Part shown: positions 52,314 through 61,400 of the stretch, piece after piece
Layout of the letters: every line of letters begins with the position of its first letter
Numbering within the stretch: position 1 is the first letter of the stretch
From: JAXGXQ01 sp040772685
Lineage (GTDB): Bacteria > Bacillota > Clostridia > Saccharofermentanales > UBA5734
Assembly (NCBI GenBank): GCA_040772685.1
Contig: JAXGXQ010000005.1
Location: 62,001-126,000 of the forward strand
Reading direction: 5' to 3'
DNA: 64,000 nt
Notes under the pieces: model-generated
The model's input: only the letters and a program-made list of their open reading frames with translations
What the model was told of the DNA's origin: nothing
Databases searched by the model: none
Position numbers and translations under genes: made by a program

Positions 52314-53423
52314 TTAGTTATGCCACCATTTCCCGCTCTGGGTTTTGAGCGGACCCTTGTCCTGTTTTTCAAGATACTGTCGAACCATCGAAGCAAGTTT
52401 AAACAGAACCGCGTCATCAAAATTGCGCAGGTCAAGCCCGGTGATTTTCTGAACTTTATCAAGTCGGTATACGAGGGTATTGCGGTGGACAAACAGCTGC
52501 CGCGAAGTCTCACTGCCATTTAGGTTGTTTTCGAAAAATTTGGCGATGGTCAGAAGTGTTTCACTGTCCAGCGCTTCATAAGCGCCTTTTGGGAAAACTT
52601 CATCCAGGAACATGTGACAAAGTGTAGGCGGCAGCTGATATATCAAACGGCCGAGACCAAGGCGGTCATAGCGCATGATGTGGCTTTCGCTTTCAAAAAT
52701 TCCACCGACAGTAAGCGCCAGCGAAGCTTCCCGATATGACTTGGCCGCGTCCTTTAAAGTGTCAGCCGGCATGCCGATGCCGATATGGACTTCGGTCAAT
52801 GATTCGGCGACCAGCCTGTCGAGAATTGACTGTGCTGTCAGGTCGATCTGTTCAGGATTATCCTTGGGATATTCAGTTAAAAGGACTACCGTTTCCTCGT
52901 CCATAGCGAGGACATAGGAAGATTTGCCTTCGGGAAACAGTTTTTGAATCAGATCAAGGCTGTCCACACCCTCTTCGCGGCCAATTCGAATCAGGTAGGC
53001 CAGGCGGGTCAGAGAGTACGGGATTTTGAATTCACGGGCTTTCAGGGGAATATCCCCGGGGAGCTCGTTTTCGAGCAAAACATTCTTCAGGAATGTTTCC
53101 CGCTCGGCATCTGTATTACGTTCCTTCAAGGCTGCCAGGAACCACTGTGAAAGCAGTTCCAGATACTTTTGCGAAACCTCGTCGGTTCCTTCAATAAAAC
53201 TGATCAAAACAGGCTTGTCGGGTTCGGAAAGTTTCATGTAGGTGCGGCCGAATGTTGTGACTGTGCCTTCATCCGCAAGCAGAACAGCACGGGCAGATGT
53301 ATCTTCACTACCTTCAAGTCGTTCATCGGTGCAGGCAATCACGATGCCATCGGCATCGAGCACTCCAACTACCTGAGTCAGAATCTGCGCGGCTGCCACG
53401 ACACTTTTTTTCAACTCCTCCAT
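52314..53423 (-). CDS. CdaR/PucR-family transcriptional regulator
   Basis: A 369-residue regulator. The N-terminal sugar-diacid-recognition-like domain (ILTQVVGVLDADGIVIACTD) is followed by a middle GGDEF-like fold, then the C-terminal PucR helix-turn-helix (NNLNGSETSRQLFVHRNTLV). First gene of the ftsE-ftsX-ctpA transcript, 29 bp upstream of ftsE. Its signal is unknown. Confidence 0.9.
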   Translation of the reverse strand: MEELKKSVVAAAQILTQVVGVLDADGIVIACTDERLEGSEDTSARAVLLADEGTVTTFGRTYMKLSEPDKPVLISFIEGTDEVSQKYLELLSQWFLAALKERNTDAERETFLKNVLLENELPGDIPLKAREFKIPYSLTRLAYLIRIGREEGVDSLDLIQKLFPEGKSSYVLAMDEETVVLLTEYPKDNPEQIDLTAQSILDRLVAESLTEVHIGIGMPADTLKDAAKSYREASLALTVGGIFESESHIMRYDRLGLGRLIYQLPPTLCHMFLDEVFPKGAYEALDSETLLTIAKFFENNLNGSETSRQLFVHRNTLVYRLDKVQKITGLDLRNFDDAVLFKLASMVRQYLEKQDKGPLKTQSGKWWHN

Positions 53424-53700
53424 ATGCTACCTTCCTATTGCCAAAATAACTAAAAAAGTCAATGCATATTGTTCCTTATTCTTTCATATCTTATACGAAT
53501 CGCACTAATTGTTCAAGCATTTGATGCCAAGTTGACCAAATCGGCGCTATGATTTTAGCGTGACATTATCCCTGACGAGTAATACCATAGCATTATAATT
53601 ATATATTCGCGTTTGCTGCAGCCGCTTACTCAACCGTATTAGATGTATCATTAAAATGTAATAGCGGACAAAAGAAAACAGCACTTGTGTAATGTATCTT
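53424..53700. other. divergent intergenic region between the CdaR-type gene and argC
   Basis: AT-rich 277-bp stretch before the argC promoter with no gene. It should hold the promoter of the CdaR-ftsEX operon, but no convincing -35/-10 pair was picked by eye. AATGCATATTG at 53461-53471 resembles the ARG-box half-site near argC. Confidence 0.5.
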
Positions 53701-53718
53701 TATGCAATATAATGCATA
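53685..53718 (+). promoter_or_regulatory. arg operon promoter with ARG-box-like operator
   Basis: TTGTGT (53685-53690) and TATAAT (53708-53713) are spaced 17 bp. The palindrome TATGCA-ATATAA-TGCATA (53701-53718) covers the -10 and resembles the 18-bp ArgR box (TNTGNATWWWWATNCANA). This suggests arginine-dependent repression by an ArgR encoded elsewhere. A hairpin CAGCAG/CTGCTG at 53731-53747 follows. Confidence 0.65.
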
Positions 53719-53779
53719 TTTATTAACTCGCAGCAGATAGGCTGCTGCCGGCAAGTGTACTTAAAAGGAGCGTAACCTC

Positions 53780-54835
53780 ATGACTCAAAACAAGCAAACC
53801 AGGATCGGCATTATTGGCGCTACCGGCTATGTCGGAGTTGAACTGGCGCGAATTCTCGCCCCGCACCCTGGTTTCCAGTTGACTGTGCTGAATTCAAAAA
53901 GCTTTACCGGTAAACGGTTTTCGGATATTTACCCCGCTTTCCGCAGTGTCATTGACCTTGAACTGACAGAGCCCGATGCCGACACCCTGGCTGCTTCCTG
54001 CGACATTGTGATCACGGCACTGCCGCATGGTGTCTCAGCCGCAACTGTCCCCGGCCTGCTGGAGCGCGGTTTACGTGTGCTTGACCACAGCGGAGATTTC
54101 CGTTTCCGTGACGTTAAAACATATGAATCTGCCTACAAACTAACGCATCCTCGGCCAGATCTTGCAGAGGAAGCAGTATACGGATTGCCTGAAATTTACC
54201 GCGAAGCCATTCGCACAGCCAGGCTGGTTGCCAACCCCGGCTGCTATCCAACCTGCTCGATCCTGCCACTTGCTCCCTTACTTGCCAATAACTTGATTGA
54301 AAGCAGCGGCATTATTATCAACGCTGTTTCCGGGGTCAGTGGAGCCGGGCGTAAAGCGGAACTGGCATATGCCTTCTGTGAAACCGAAAGCACTTTCCGC
54401 CCATATGGTGTGGCAAATCATCGCCATACCCCTGAGATCGAACAGGAACTGGGTTTGGTGACAGGCAACCCCATTGCCGTCAGCTTCACCCCGCATCTGG
54501 CGCCGATGAAACGCGGCATGCTGGCCACAATTTACACCCGCCCGCTTGCCGGTGTTACTGCCGCAGATATCGGTGAAGCACTAACCAATGCTTATGGCAT
54601 GGAGCCTTTTGTGCGGCTGCTTAGCGGCGGCGCCTTACCAGACACCCGCAATACAGCAGGTACCAATTTCATCGATGTCGCCTGTCATTTCGACGAACAT
54701 AGCGGCTTTCTGAAGCTGTTCTCTGCACTCGACAACCTGGGTAAAGGGGCTGCAGCGCAAGCTGTTCAGGCACTAAACCTTATGGTTGGCCTGCCGGAGG
54801 TAACCGGTCTCACCAATGCCGGTATGGCAATCTAA
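53780..54835 (+). CDS. argC: N-acetyl-gamma-glutamyl-phosphate reductase
   Basis: A 351-residue NADPH-dependent enzyme, third step of arginine synthesis. The nucleotide motif IGIIGATGYVGVELARIL and the active-site Cys in ANPGCYPTCSILPLAP are present. The start follows AAAAGGAGCGTAACCTC. First gene of argCBDF. Confidence 0.97.
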   Translation: MTQNKQTRIGIIGATGYVGVELARILAPHPGFQLTVLNSKSFTGKRFSDIYPAFRSVIDLELTEPDADTLAASCDIVITALPHGVSAATVPGLLERGLRVLDHSGDFRFRDVKTYESAYKLTHPRPDLAEEAVYGLPEIYREAIRTARLVANPGCYPTCSILPLAPLLANNLIESSGIIINAVSGVSGAGRKAELAYAFCETESTFRPYGVANHRHTPEIEQELGLVTGNPIAVSFTPHLAPMKRGMLATIYTRPLAGVTAADIGEALTNAYGMEPFVRLLSGGALPDTRNTAGTNFIDVACHFDEHSGFLKLFSALDNLGKGAAAQAVQALNLMVGLPEVTGLTNAGMAI

Positions 54836-54914
54836 AAAATGACGCCCATATCCGCAGCCGGGTGTATTAAAACCAAAGCCTCGCTGCCTTTACAGGTATT
54901 GAAAGGAATTCCAT

Positions 54915-55838
54915 ATGCATGATATGCAATCAATCATCTCCAAAGCCCAAACTCTGATTGAAGCTTTGCCTTATATCCAGAAGTTCGCCGGAAAAACAGT
55001 AGTTATCAAGTACGGTGGCAATGCCATGATCAACGACGAGCTGAAAACAAACGTGATCGAAGATGTCACATTGCTCAAGTTTATCGGCATTAACCCGGTA
55101 TTGGTGCACGGCGGCGGGCCTGATATCAGTGCGATGCTGGAACAGCTGGCAATACCTTCTCATTTTGAACGAGGCTTACGCGTTACAGATTCTGCCACCA
55201 TGAACGTTGCCCAAATGGTTTTGATCGGTAAAACCAACAAAGAAATTGTTTCCCGTTTGAACCGGCAAGGAGCCAGAGCCATAGGTATTTCTGGCATTGA
55301 TGGCAACCTGATTGAATGCCAGAAACTTACGGAAGACGATGAAGGCCGGCCGATAGACGTTGGCCAGGTAGGGCGCATCACCAAAATCAACCATACCCTG
55401 CTGGCAAAACTTGCTGAAGATGAATACATTCCGGTAGTCGCCCCGATTGGTGTTGGTCCCAACGGTGAAAGCTATAACATTAACGCTGATACTGTCGCCG
55501 GCGAAATCGCCGCTGCGCTGCAAGCAGAAAAACTGCTGATGTTAAGCGATGTACCAGGAGTTATGCGAGCTGCGGCTGATGGCAGTCAAAAAGTTATCCC
55601 CCAGCTTAACGAAACTGATATCCATCAACTGATCACTGAAGGTGTGATCGCCGGCGGGATGATCCCTAAAGTTCTCGGCTGTCTCGAAACCGTACGCCGC
55701 GGAGTCAGCAGGGCTCATATACTCGATGGACGCATGCCGCACTGCCTGCTGTTGGAAATTTTCACCAACCGTGGTATTGGCACGATGATAACCCTGGATC
55801 ACCAAGAACAGCCCGGCGAAGCGGCAATTTTAAATTGA
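54915..55838 (+). CDS. argB: acetylglutamate kinase
   Basis: A 307-residue amino-acid kinase, second step of arginine synthesis. VVIKYGGNAMINDELKTNVI, LVHGGGPDISAMLEQL and MLSDVPGVM are conserved. An N-terminal helix of about 18 residues of the kind seen in arginine-inhibited kinases is present (SIISKAQTLIEALPYIQKF), so feedback inhibition is likely. Confidence 0.97.
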   Translation: MHDMQSIISKAQTLIEALPYIQKFAGKTVVIKYGGNAMINDELKTNVIEDVTLLKFIGINPVLVHGGGPDISAMLEQLAIPSHFERGLRVTDSATMNVAQMVLIGKTNKEIVSRLNRQGARAIGISGIDGNLIECQKLTEDDEGRPIDVGQVGRITKINHTLLAKLAEDEYIPVVAPIGVGPNGESYNINADTVAGEIAAALQAEKLLMLSDVPGVMRAAADGSQKVIPQLNETDIHQLITEGVIAGGMIPKVLGCLETVRRGVSRAHILDGRMPHCLLLEIFTNRGIGTMITLDHQEQPGEAAILN

Positions 55839-55864
55839 ACGTCTATAAACAGGAGAAATTAAAA

Positions 55865-57070
55865 ATGGATAAAAGACTCGAAGCAATCGCAGCAGTGGAC
55901 GGACAATATTATCTGAACGCTTTCGGCAAGCGCACCCCACTCTGCTTTGATCGTGGCGAGGGAATCTGGCTGTTTGACACAACCGGCAAAAAATATATGG
56001 ACCTGATTGGCGGTATTGCCGTCAATGTGTTGGGGCACGGCCATCCCCGGCTGGTTGCAGCTATCTGCGACCAGGCTGCGAACCTGATTCATTGCTCCAA
56101 CCTTTATTATATCGAGAACCAGGCCAAACTGGCGGAGAAACTGGGCAATTTGTTCGGAGGCGGCCGCGTGTTCATTGGCAACAGCGGAGCTGAGGCCAAC
56201 GAAGGAGCAATAAAACTGGCGCGTGGTTATTTTTATCATCAGGGAAGCCCGCGAGCTACTATTGTCACCGCGACTCACTCCTTCCATGGCCGTACTCTGG
56301 CTACGGCAACGGCTACGGGCCAAACCAAATACAGCAAACCATTCGCACCGCTGCCATCAGATTTTGTGCATGTTCCCTTTAATGACCTCGCAGCCTTAAA
56401 GGCAGCTGTTAATGAAGATACCTGCGCGGTTATGCTTGAAGTAATCCAGGGTGAAAGCGGCGTTAACCCCGCCGACCAGGAGTATATTACGGAAGCGGCT
56501 GCCTGGTGTCGGGCAAACGGCGCTCTGCTGATTATCGATGAAGTTCAGACCGGTATGGGCCGCAGCGGCTTCTTCTTCGCCTATGAAGCTTACGGCATTA
56601 AGCCGGATATTGTGACTCTGGCCAAAGGACTGGGCGGCGGGGTGCCGATCGGAGCCTTAATCGCTAATGAGAAAGCCGCTACAGGCTTTGAACCCGGTGA
56701 CCACGGCAGCACTTTCGGCGGGAATCCGCTGGCATGTGCCGCTGCACTTGCTGTACTGGAAACTTATGAAGCAGAGAACTTAACAGCCAAAGCCGGGCAG
56801 ATGGGCAATTATTTCCGAAATGCCCTTGAGCAGCTCAAAAGCTCTGGTGCGCCGATCGCTGAAATCCGGGGCATGGGCCTGATGATCGGCATTGGCTTGG
56901 AACAACCTGTTGCCGCAGCAGTAAGAAGCAGCCTGGCTGAACAAGGTTGCCTGGTAGGTGCCGTCGGCACCACAACTTTACGGCTCCTGCCGCCTTTAAT
57001 AATTACAGAAGCTGATATTGATTTGTTTGTCAGCAAATTGGCAAAAACATTGAAAGAGGTAGCGGTATGA
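55865..57070 (+). CDS. argD: acetylornithine aminotransferase
   Basis: A 401-residue PLP enzyme. The PLP Lys lies in VTLAKGLGGGVPIGA; LIIDEVQTGMGRSG is also present. The ATG at 55865 follows AGGAGAAATTAAAA; the frame opens earlier without support. It overlaps argF by 4 bp. Confidence 0.96.
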   Translation: MDKRLEAIAAVDGQYYLNAFGKRTPLCFDRGEGIWLFDTTGKKYMDLIGGIAVNVLGHGHPRLVAAICDQAANLIHCSNLYYIENQAKLAEKLGNLFGGGRVFIGNSGAEANEGAIKLARGYFYHQGSPRATIVTATHSFHGRTLATATATGQTKYSKPFAPLPSDFVHVPFNDLAALKAAVNEDTCAVMLEVIQGESGVNPADQEYITEAAAWCRANGALLIIDEVQTGMGRSGFFFAYEAYGIKPDIVTLAKGLGGGVPIGALIANEKAATGFEPGDHGSTFGGNPLACAAALAVLETYEAENLTAKAGQMGNYFRNALEQLKSSGAPIAEIRGMGLMIGIGLEQPVAAAVRSSLAEQGCLVGAVGTTTLRLLPPLIITEADIDLFVSKLAKTLKEVAV

Positions 57071-57993
57071 AGCATTTCATCAGCCTCGCTGACCTGTCAC
57101 CGGCCGAATTCAACAATCTGTTGAATTTGGCAGACCAACTGAAGCAGGAGTTTAAGGCAGGACAACAGAAAAAACCTCTGGCAGGCAAAACGCTGGCTAT
57201 GATTTTTTCTAAATCATCTACTCGCACCCGCGTTTCCTTTGAAACCGGAATGTATCAGCTTGGCGGCCATGCCCTTTTCCTCAGCCATCACGATATCCAG
57301 CTGGGTCGTGGTGAATCAATTCACGACACTGCCAAGGTTTTGTCGCGGTTTGTCGATGGAATTATGATCCGAACCTTCAGTCACCAAGATGTAATTGATC
57401 TGGCCAAGTACGGAACAATACCGGTTATTAACGGGCTGACGGATCTAATGCACCCCTGCCAGGCTCTGGCAGATTTGCAGACTGTGCGTGAACATCGCGG
57501 AGAACTGAAGGGTCGCAAACTCGCTTACCTTGGGGACGGCAACAATGTTGCCCATTCGTTGCTGCATGCCTGTGCTTTGGCTGGGATGAACATAGCAGTC
57601 GCCTCCCCTGCCGGTTATTCCTGTGATCCAGTTTGCGTGGCAGAAGCACAAGCTATAGCAGCACAAACCGGCGCAGAGATAATTATGACCACCGACGCAG
57701 CAGCAGCTGCTCAGGGCGCCGACGCTGTATATACAGACACGTGGGTCAGTATGGGTCAGGAGAGCGACAAGCAGCAGAGAATAGCTGATTTTGAGGGATA
57801 TCAGGTTAACGACGCAATAATGGCTATGGCTGCGCCTGGCGCTGTTTTCCTTCATTGCCTGCCCGCCTACCGGGGCTATGAAGTAACAGAATCGGTGATA
57901 GATGGGCCGCAATCAGCAGTATTTGACGAAGCAGAAAACCGTCTCCATGCTCAAAAAGCGATCCTCGTTTCACTGCTGGCAGAACAGGCATGA
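57067..57993 (+). CDS. argF: ornithine carbamoyltransferase
   Basis: A 308-residue enzyme making citrulline. SSTRTRVSFETGMYQLGGHA binds carbamoyl phosphate; HPCQALADLQT and HCLPAYRG are the other hallmarks. Coupled to argD (ATGA) and to the next gene by 4-bp overlaps. Confidence 0.97.
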   Translation: MKHFISLADLSPAEFNNLLNLADQLKQEFKAGQQKKPLAGKTLAMIFSKSSTRTRVSFETGMYQLGGHALFLSHHDIQLGRGESIHDTAKVLSRFVDGIMIRTFSHQDVIDLAKYGTIPVINGLTDLMHPCQALADLQTVREHRGELKGRKLAYLGDGNNVAHSLLHACALAGMNIAVASPAGYSCDPVCVAEAQAIAAQTGAEIIMTTDAAAAAQGADAVYTDTWVSMGQESDKQQRIADFEGYQVNDAIMAMAAPGAVFLHCLPAYRGYEVTESVIDGPQSAVFDEAENRLHAQKAILVSLLAEQA

Positions 57994-58496
57994 ATACGCC
58001 GGTTCGAATCCGCAAAGCGACAGAGGCGGACGCTCCCGCCATCGCCAGTCTGCTGCAGACTTCGATGGCCCAATACGCCGAAGTCAGTGGCATACCTACT
58101 GTGCTCGACGCCCAGCGCGAAACCGAAGCGGATATCCTGCGTCATATCGAACAGGATTTGGTTCTGGTTGCAGAAACTCCCGGCAGCATTGACGGAACAG
58201 TAAGGCTTCGTTTGGAAAACGACAAAAAAGCTTATTTCAGCCGTTTCGCTGTCGCCCCCAACCGTCGTAAAACCGGTATCGGGAAGCACTTGTTAATGGT
58301 AGCTGTCGAATTACTAAGTGAAGCAGGCGCCGAGGAAATAATGCTGCATACCGCGCTTTCAAATCAGCCTTTGGTTGCACTGTACACCAGTCAGGGCTTT
58401 GAGCTGGTAAGTGTTTCACACGATCGCGGCTACGCGCGCGGCCTTTTTCGCAAAGTATTAAGGCCTGACGACTCCAGTCAGAAAACTGATAACTGA
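57990..58496 (+). CDS. GNAT-family N-acetyltransferase in the arg operon
   Basis: A 168-residue acetyltransferase. The acetyl-CoA motif RFAVAPNRRKTGIGKHLLMV lies at about residues 86-105, followed by LYTSQGFELV. It overlaps argF by 4 bp. Because argJ is missing from the operon and acetylglutamate must be made, a short N-acetylglutamate synthase is a reasonable hypothesis. A ribosomal-protein or general acetyltransferase role is possible too. Confidence 0.85.
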   Translation: MNTPVRIRKATEADAPAIASLLQTSMAQYAEVSGIPTVLDAQRETEADILRHIEQDLVLVAETPGSIDGTVRLRLENDKKAYFSRFAVAPNRRKTGIGKHLLMVAVELLSEAGAEEIMLHTALSNQPLVALYTSQGFELVSVSHDRGYARGLFRKVLRPDDSSQKTDN

Positions 58497-58531
58497 GGTT
58501 TATTGATGCGGATGACAATACAAACTTGAGC

Positions 58532-58942
58532 TTAAGGGCGAAGATAAACCGCCAGCGGGATATCCAGATTCCGAACAATCATAAATATCAGAGCAACCCC
58601 AAGCAGCGGCCACAGCAGCTTGGGGTTTATGTAATTACGGCGGTTGCAACGACGGTCGCGGCTCGAGAATGATACCGGCCGCAAAAGGCGTGGCAAAGAA
58701 GTTTCGGTTTTGACGCAGCGTTGCAGTAACAGCGTGAGCCCCTGCCAAAGCAGGGCTGCGAACATCAGCACAAACAGCAGGTTCTGGCGCCAGGCTAGGG
58801 CAATATTGCCAGCAAATATCGAGCGCAGTGCCCGTGTAGAGCCGCAGCCCGCACACAGCAATCCAGTCAGACTATAAACAGGACAGACGTAATGAAGCGC
58901 GACTCTAGCGATAATTATTTCTGCCAGCCAGTAAAGCAGCAT
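58532..58942 (-). CDS. DUF2752 membrane protein
   Basis: A 136-residue small membrane protein. CPVYSLTGLLCAGCGSTRAL matches the DUF2752 pattern (CP...G..C.GCG.TRA). Two or three helices lie at about 5-20, 45-70 and 108-128. Function unknown. The start follows GAGG five bases before the ATG. Convergent with the GNAT gene. Confidence 0.85.
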   Translation of the reverse strand: MLLYWLAEIIIARVALHYVCPVYSLTGLLCAGCGSTRALRSIFAGNIALAWRQNLLFVLMFAALLWQGLTLLLQRCVKTETSLPRLLRPVSFSSRDRRCNRRNYINPKLLWPLLGVALIFMIVRNLDIPLAVYLRP

Positions 58943-59028
58943 TTATACCTCGCCCGGAAATATGTGATTTTCCCAGCAATCGAAATGCGACATCCTGTTC
59001 GAATGTCAGCGAACGCTGTCTGCGGAAT

Positions 59029-59769
59029 TTAGCGATGCAACAGTGGGCTGATGCGCTTATAAATTACCGCAACAATCAATGAAATCATAGTTCCTTTAAA
59101 AATGTTAAAGGGAACGAAGACAAACAAAATCAAGGATTTAAGATCAGTTACCAGCGTATTGCCAACTGCGTTGGTGGCGGCAATGATGGCCGGCAGCGGG
59201 AAATTGACGACATTGACATAGATCGGAATCATAATAAAGTAATTGATCAGGCTGGCGCCAACAGTCATTACCAAAGTACCCATAGCCATGGCAAACCAGG
59301 CCCGATGTTTAGTTTTGTACTTCTTGTACAACAATCCGGCAGTGCCGACGAAAAGCGAACCAATGACAAAATTTGCCAGTTCACCAATACCGCCGGTAAA
59401 TGTTGCGGGCAAGTGCACCAGGTTCTTGATGGCTTCCACGATAATGCCGGAAACCGGTCCCATTGAGAAAGCAGCAAGTAATACAGCCACTTCACTGAAA
59501 TCAAGTTTAAGGAATGTCGGCATCAAGGGCACGGAAAACTCGAGATACATCAGCACTACAGCGATTGCTGCCAGTACACCGGTTTTGGCAATATAGCGAA
59601 CAGCCCGGCGTCTGGTGGCAAGGGCGCATTCCTGGTTCCTCACTGGATCCACCCGGCTGGTGGCGTCGCACTCAAGCTGAGGCTGTTTATTAATCCGTGG
59701 ATGCTGAACGGCACTGTTGAAGCCCGCGGATTCAGCTTTTTGTTGGAATTTGACTGTTTTGTTGTTCAT
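59029..59769 (-). CDS. ribU: riboflavin ECF transporter S component RibU
   Basis: A 246-residue vitamin-binding membrane subunit with six helices. The motif FLKLDFSEVAVLLAAFSMGP is typical of RibU. A polar N-terminal extension of about 60 residues precedes helix 1, longer than usual. The FMN riboswitch upstream confirms riboflavin as the likely substrate. It must work with the EcfA-EcfT module. Confidence 0.95.
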   Translation of the reverse strand: MNNKTVKFQQKAESAGFNSAVQHPRINKQPQLECDATSRVDPVRNQECALATRRRAVRYIAKTGVLAAIAVVLMYLEFSVPLMPTFLKLDFSEVAVLLAAFSMGPVSGIIVEAIKNLVHLPATFTGGIGELANFVIGSLFVGTAGLLYKKYKTKHRAWFAMAMGTLVMTVGASLINYFIMIPIYVNVVNFPLPAIIAATNAVGNTLVTDLKSLILFVFVPFNIFKGTMISLIVAVIYKRISPLLHR

Positions 59770-59854
59770 TTTTTTGGTCCTCTCTTTGGTTGTCCAGAGG
59801 CATGGTTACTGAACATCTACTGTAACTCAGGACTTGTGCTTGACTTTTCCCATT

Positions 59855-59882
59855 AAAAAACCCCGTCTAATTAAAGACGGGG
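59855..59882 (-). terminator. terminator hairpin of the FMN riboswitch
   Basis: GCCCCGTCT-TTAATT-AGACGGGG on the minus strand followed by six T residues, between the riboswitch aptamer and ribU. FMN binding should favour this stem and stop transcription. Confidence 0.9.
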
Positions 59883-59904
59883 CTAATAAAAAGTCGACTT
59901 GTGT

Positions 59905-60040
59905 CGCGCCTTCCATCCAGACTTTACTGTCGGCCAAGGGTTCTCACCTTGTCTGCAGACCCTGCCGGATCCGCTCGCGGGCTTGTCATGTTACCATGCA
60001 TCACCGCCGGTCGGGAATTTCACCCTGCCCCGGAACGATT
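59905..60040 (-). promoter_or_regulatory. FMN riboswitch (RFN element)
   Basis: On the minus strand the conserved blocks appear in order: GGGGCAGGGTGAAATTCCCG, ACCGGCGGT, AGCCCGCGAGC, then GATCCGG, GGTGAGAACC-type arm, GCCGACAGTAAAGTCTGGATG and GAAGG. These match the RFN consensus that senses flavin mononucleotide. Upstream of ribU, with a terminator following, so it shuts riboflavin uptake when FMN is high. Confidence 0.96.
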
Positions 60041-60131
60041 TAATTGTCAAATTCAGTATAGCACGTTCGCTGTATATGACAACCCTGTTTCAACATAACG
60101 CAGCAACGCAGTACAACTCCATTGCAACATC

Positions 60132-61400
60132 CTACAGCAGATAGCTGCGTACCGCGTTAATTCCCTCTTCGGTGCGGTAGGCACGCGGCATCCGGCGGCC
60201 GACAACACAGGTAACTTCATAATTTATGGTGCCAGCCAGCGCGGCAATTTCATCCACACTCAGTTCAGCAATTTTTTCGCCGCTTTTCTGGCGACCAAAC
60301 AGAACCACTTCACTGCCGGTTGCCACAGGTAACGGAGCTTCTGTAACATCAATCATACAGGTATCCATACAGATTCGCCCAATCTGCGGGAAGCGGACTC
60401 CCTGGATCAGCACTTCAGCTTCGCCGGACAAACGCCGAGAATAGCCGTCAGCGTAGCCGATCGGAATTGTGGCTATGCGTGAAGGGCGCTCGGTAATAAA
60501 AGCCCGGCCATAGCTGATCGAAGTGCCGGCGGGCACATCCTTAACCATGACCACGTTCGATTTAAGGGTCATTGCAGTTTTAAGAGCCACCGGCAGGACA
60601 GGCGCCGGACAACCGGGAGGCAGCATGCCATAAAGGATAAGTCCCGGGCGTACCATATCGAGATGCATTTCAGGGAATAGCAAGGTGGCGGCACTGTTAC
60701 AGCAGTGTTTAATCGGTATGGGCATGCCGATGCGGTCAAGTTCGCGATTTATTGTCATAAAACGTTCAAACTGTTCCCAAGTGTAAGTCGGGTCAATTTC
60801 GTCGGCACAAGCAAAATGAGTATAAATACCTTCGATAATAATCCGCGGCATTTCATGGATATCAGTAATCGCCTTGATTGCTTCGTAGCCGGACTGGAAA
60901 CCCACGCGCCCCATTCCTGTATCAACCTTGATATGAATCCGGACATCGCTGTTTAGCCTTACAGCAGCAGCTGAGAGGGCTTCAGCAAGGTCGCGGCTGT
61001 ATACTGTCTGGGTCACGTTGCCGGCGATAATTTCTTCAGCCCGCCGCGGGTCAGTGTAACTGAGAACCAGAATCGGTGCTTCAACTCCGGCCTGTCTCAG
61101 TTCCAGAGCCTCATCGAGCATTGAAACAGCCAGCCGAGAGGCGCCATTTGCCAACAAAACCGGCACTACTTCAGCAACGCCGTGGCCGTAAGCATCGGCT
61201 TTAACAACAGCGCAGATTTCGGTTCCGCGCCGAACAGCCTTACGCAGACTGCTGATGTTGTCCCGAATGCAACTGAGATCGACTTCCGCCCAGGAGCGGT
61301 TTAAAAAAATGTCCGGGGTTTCAAAGCTGTGTCCGGTATTGCGATCATCCGTTTTAGAGTTTTCAGCGCCGCATTGTCGTGATTTATCAAAGAGCGTCAT
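60132..61400 (-). CDS. alr: alanine racemase
   Basis: A 422-residue PLP enzyme providing D-alanine for peptidoglycan. The PLP Lys is in AVVKADAYGHG; the second-base Tyr is in ISYGRAFI; GRICMDTCMIDVT is also conserved. About 35 extra residues precede the core. Overlaps the nnr gene stop by 4 bp, a common pairing. Confidence 0.97.
   Translation of the reverse strand: MTLFDKSRQCGAENSKTDDRNTGHSFETPDIFLNRSWAEVDLSCIRDNISSLRKAVRRGTEICAVVKADAYGHGVAEVVPVLLANGASRLAVSMLDEALELRQAGVEAPILVLSYTDPRRAEEIIAGNVTQTVYSRDLAEALSAAAVRLNSDVRIHIKVDTGMGRVGFQSGYEAIKAITDIHEMPRIIIEGIYTHFACADEIDPTYTWEQFERFMTINRELDRIGMPIPIKHCCNSAATLLFPEMHLDMVRPGLILYGMLPPGCPAPVLPVALKTAMTLKSNVVMVKDVPAGTSISYGRAFITERPSRIATIPIGYADGYSRRLSGEAEVLIQGVRFPQIGRICMDTCMIDVTEAPLPVATGSEVVLFGRQKSGEKIAELSVDEIAALAGTINYEVTCVVGRRMPRAYRTEEGINAVRSYLL

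Noticed and set aside
58497..58531. Possible terminator between the convergent GNAT and DUF2752 genes
   Set aside because: Only a 4-bp stem (CAGT/ACTG) can be formed and there is no T-run.
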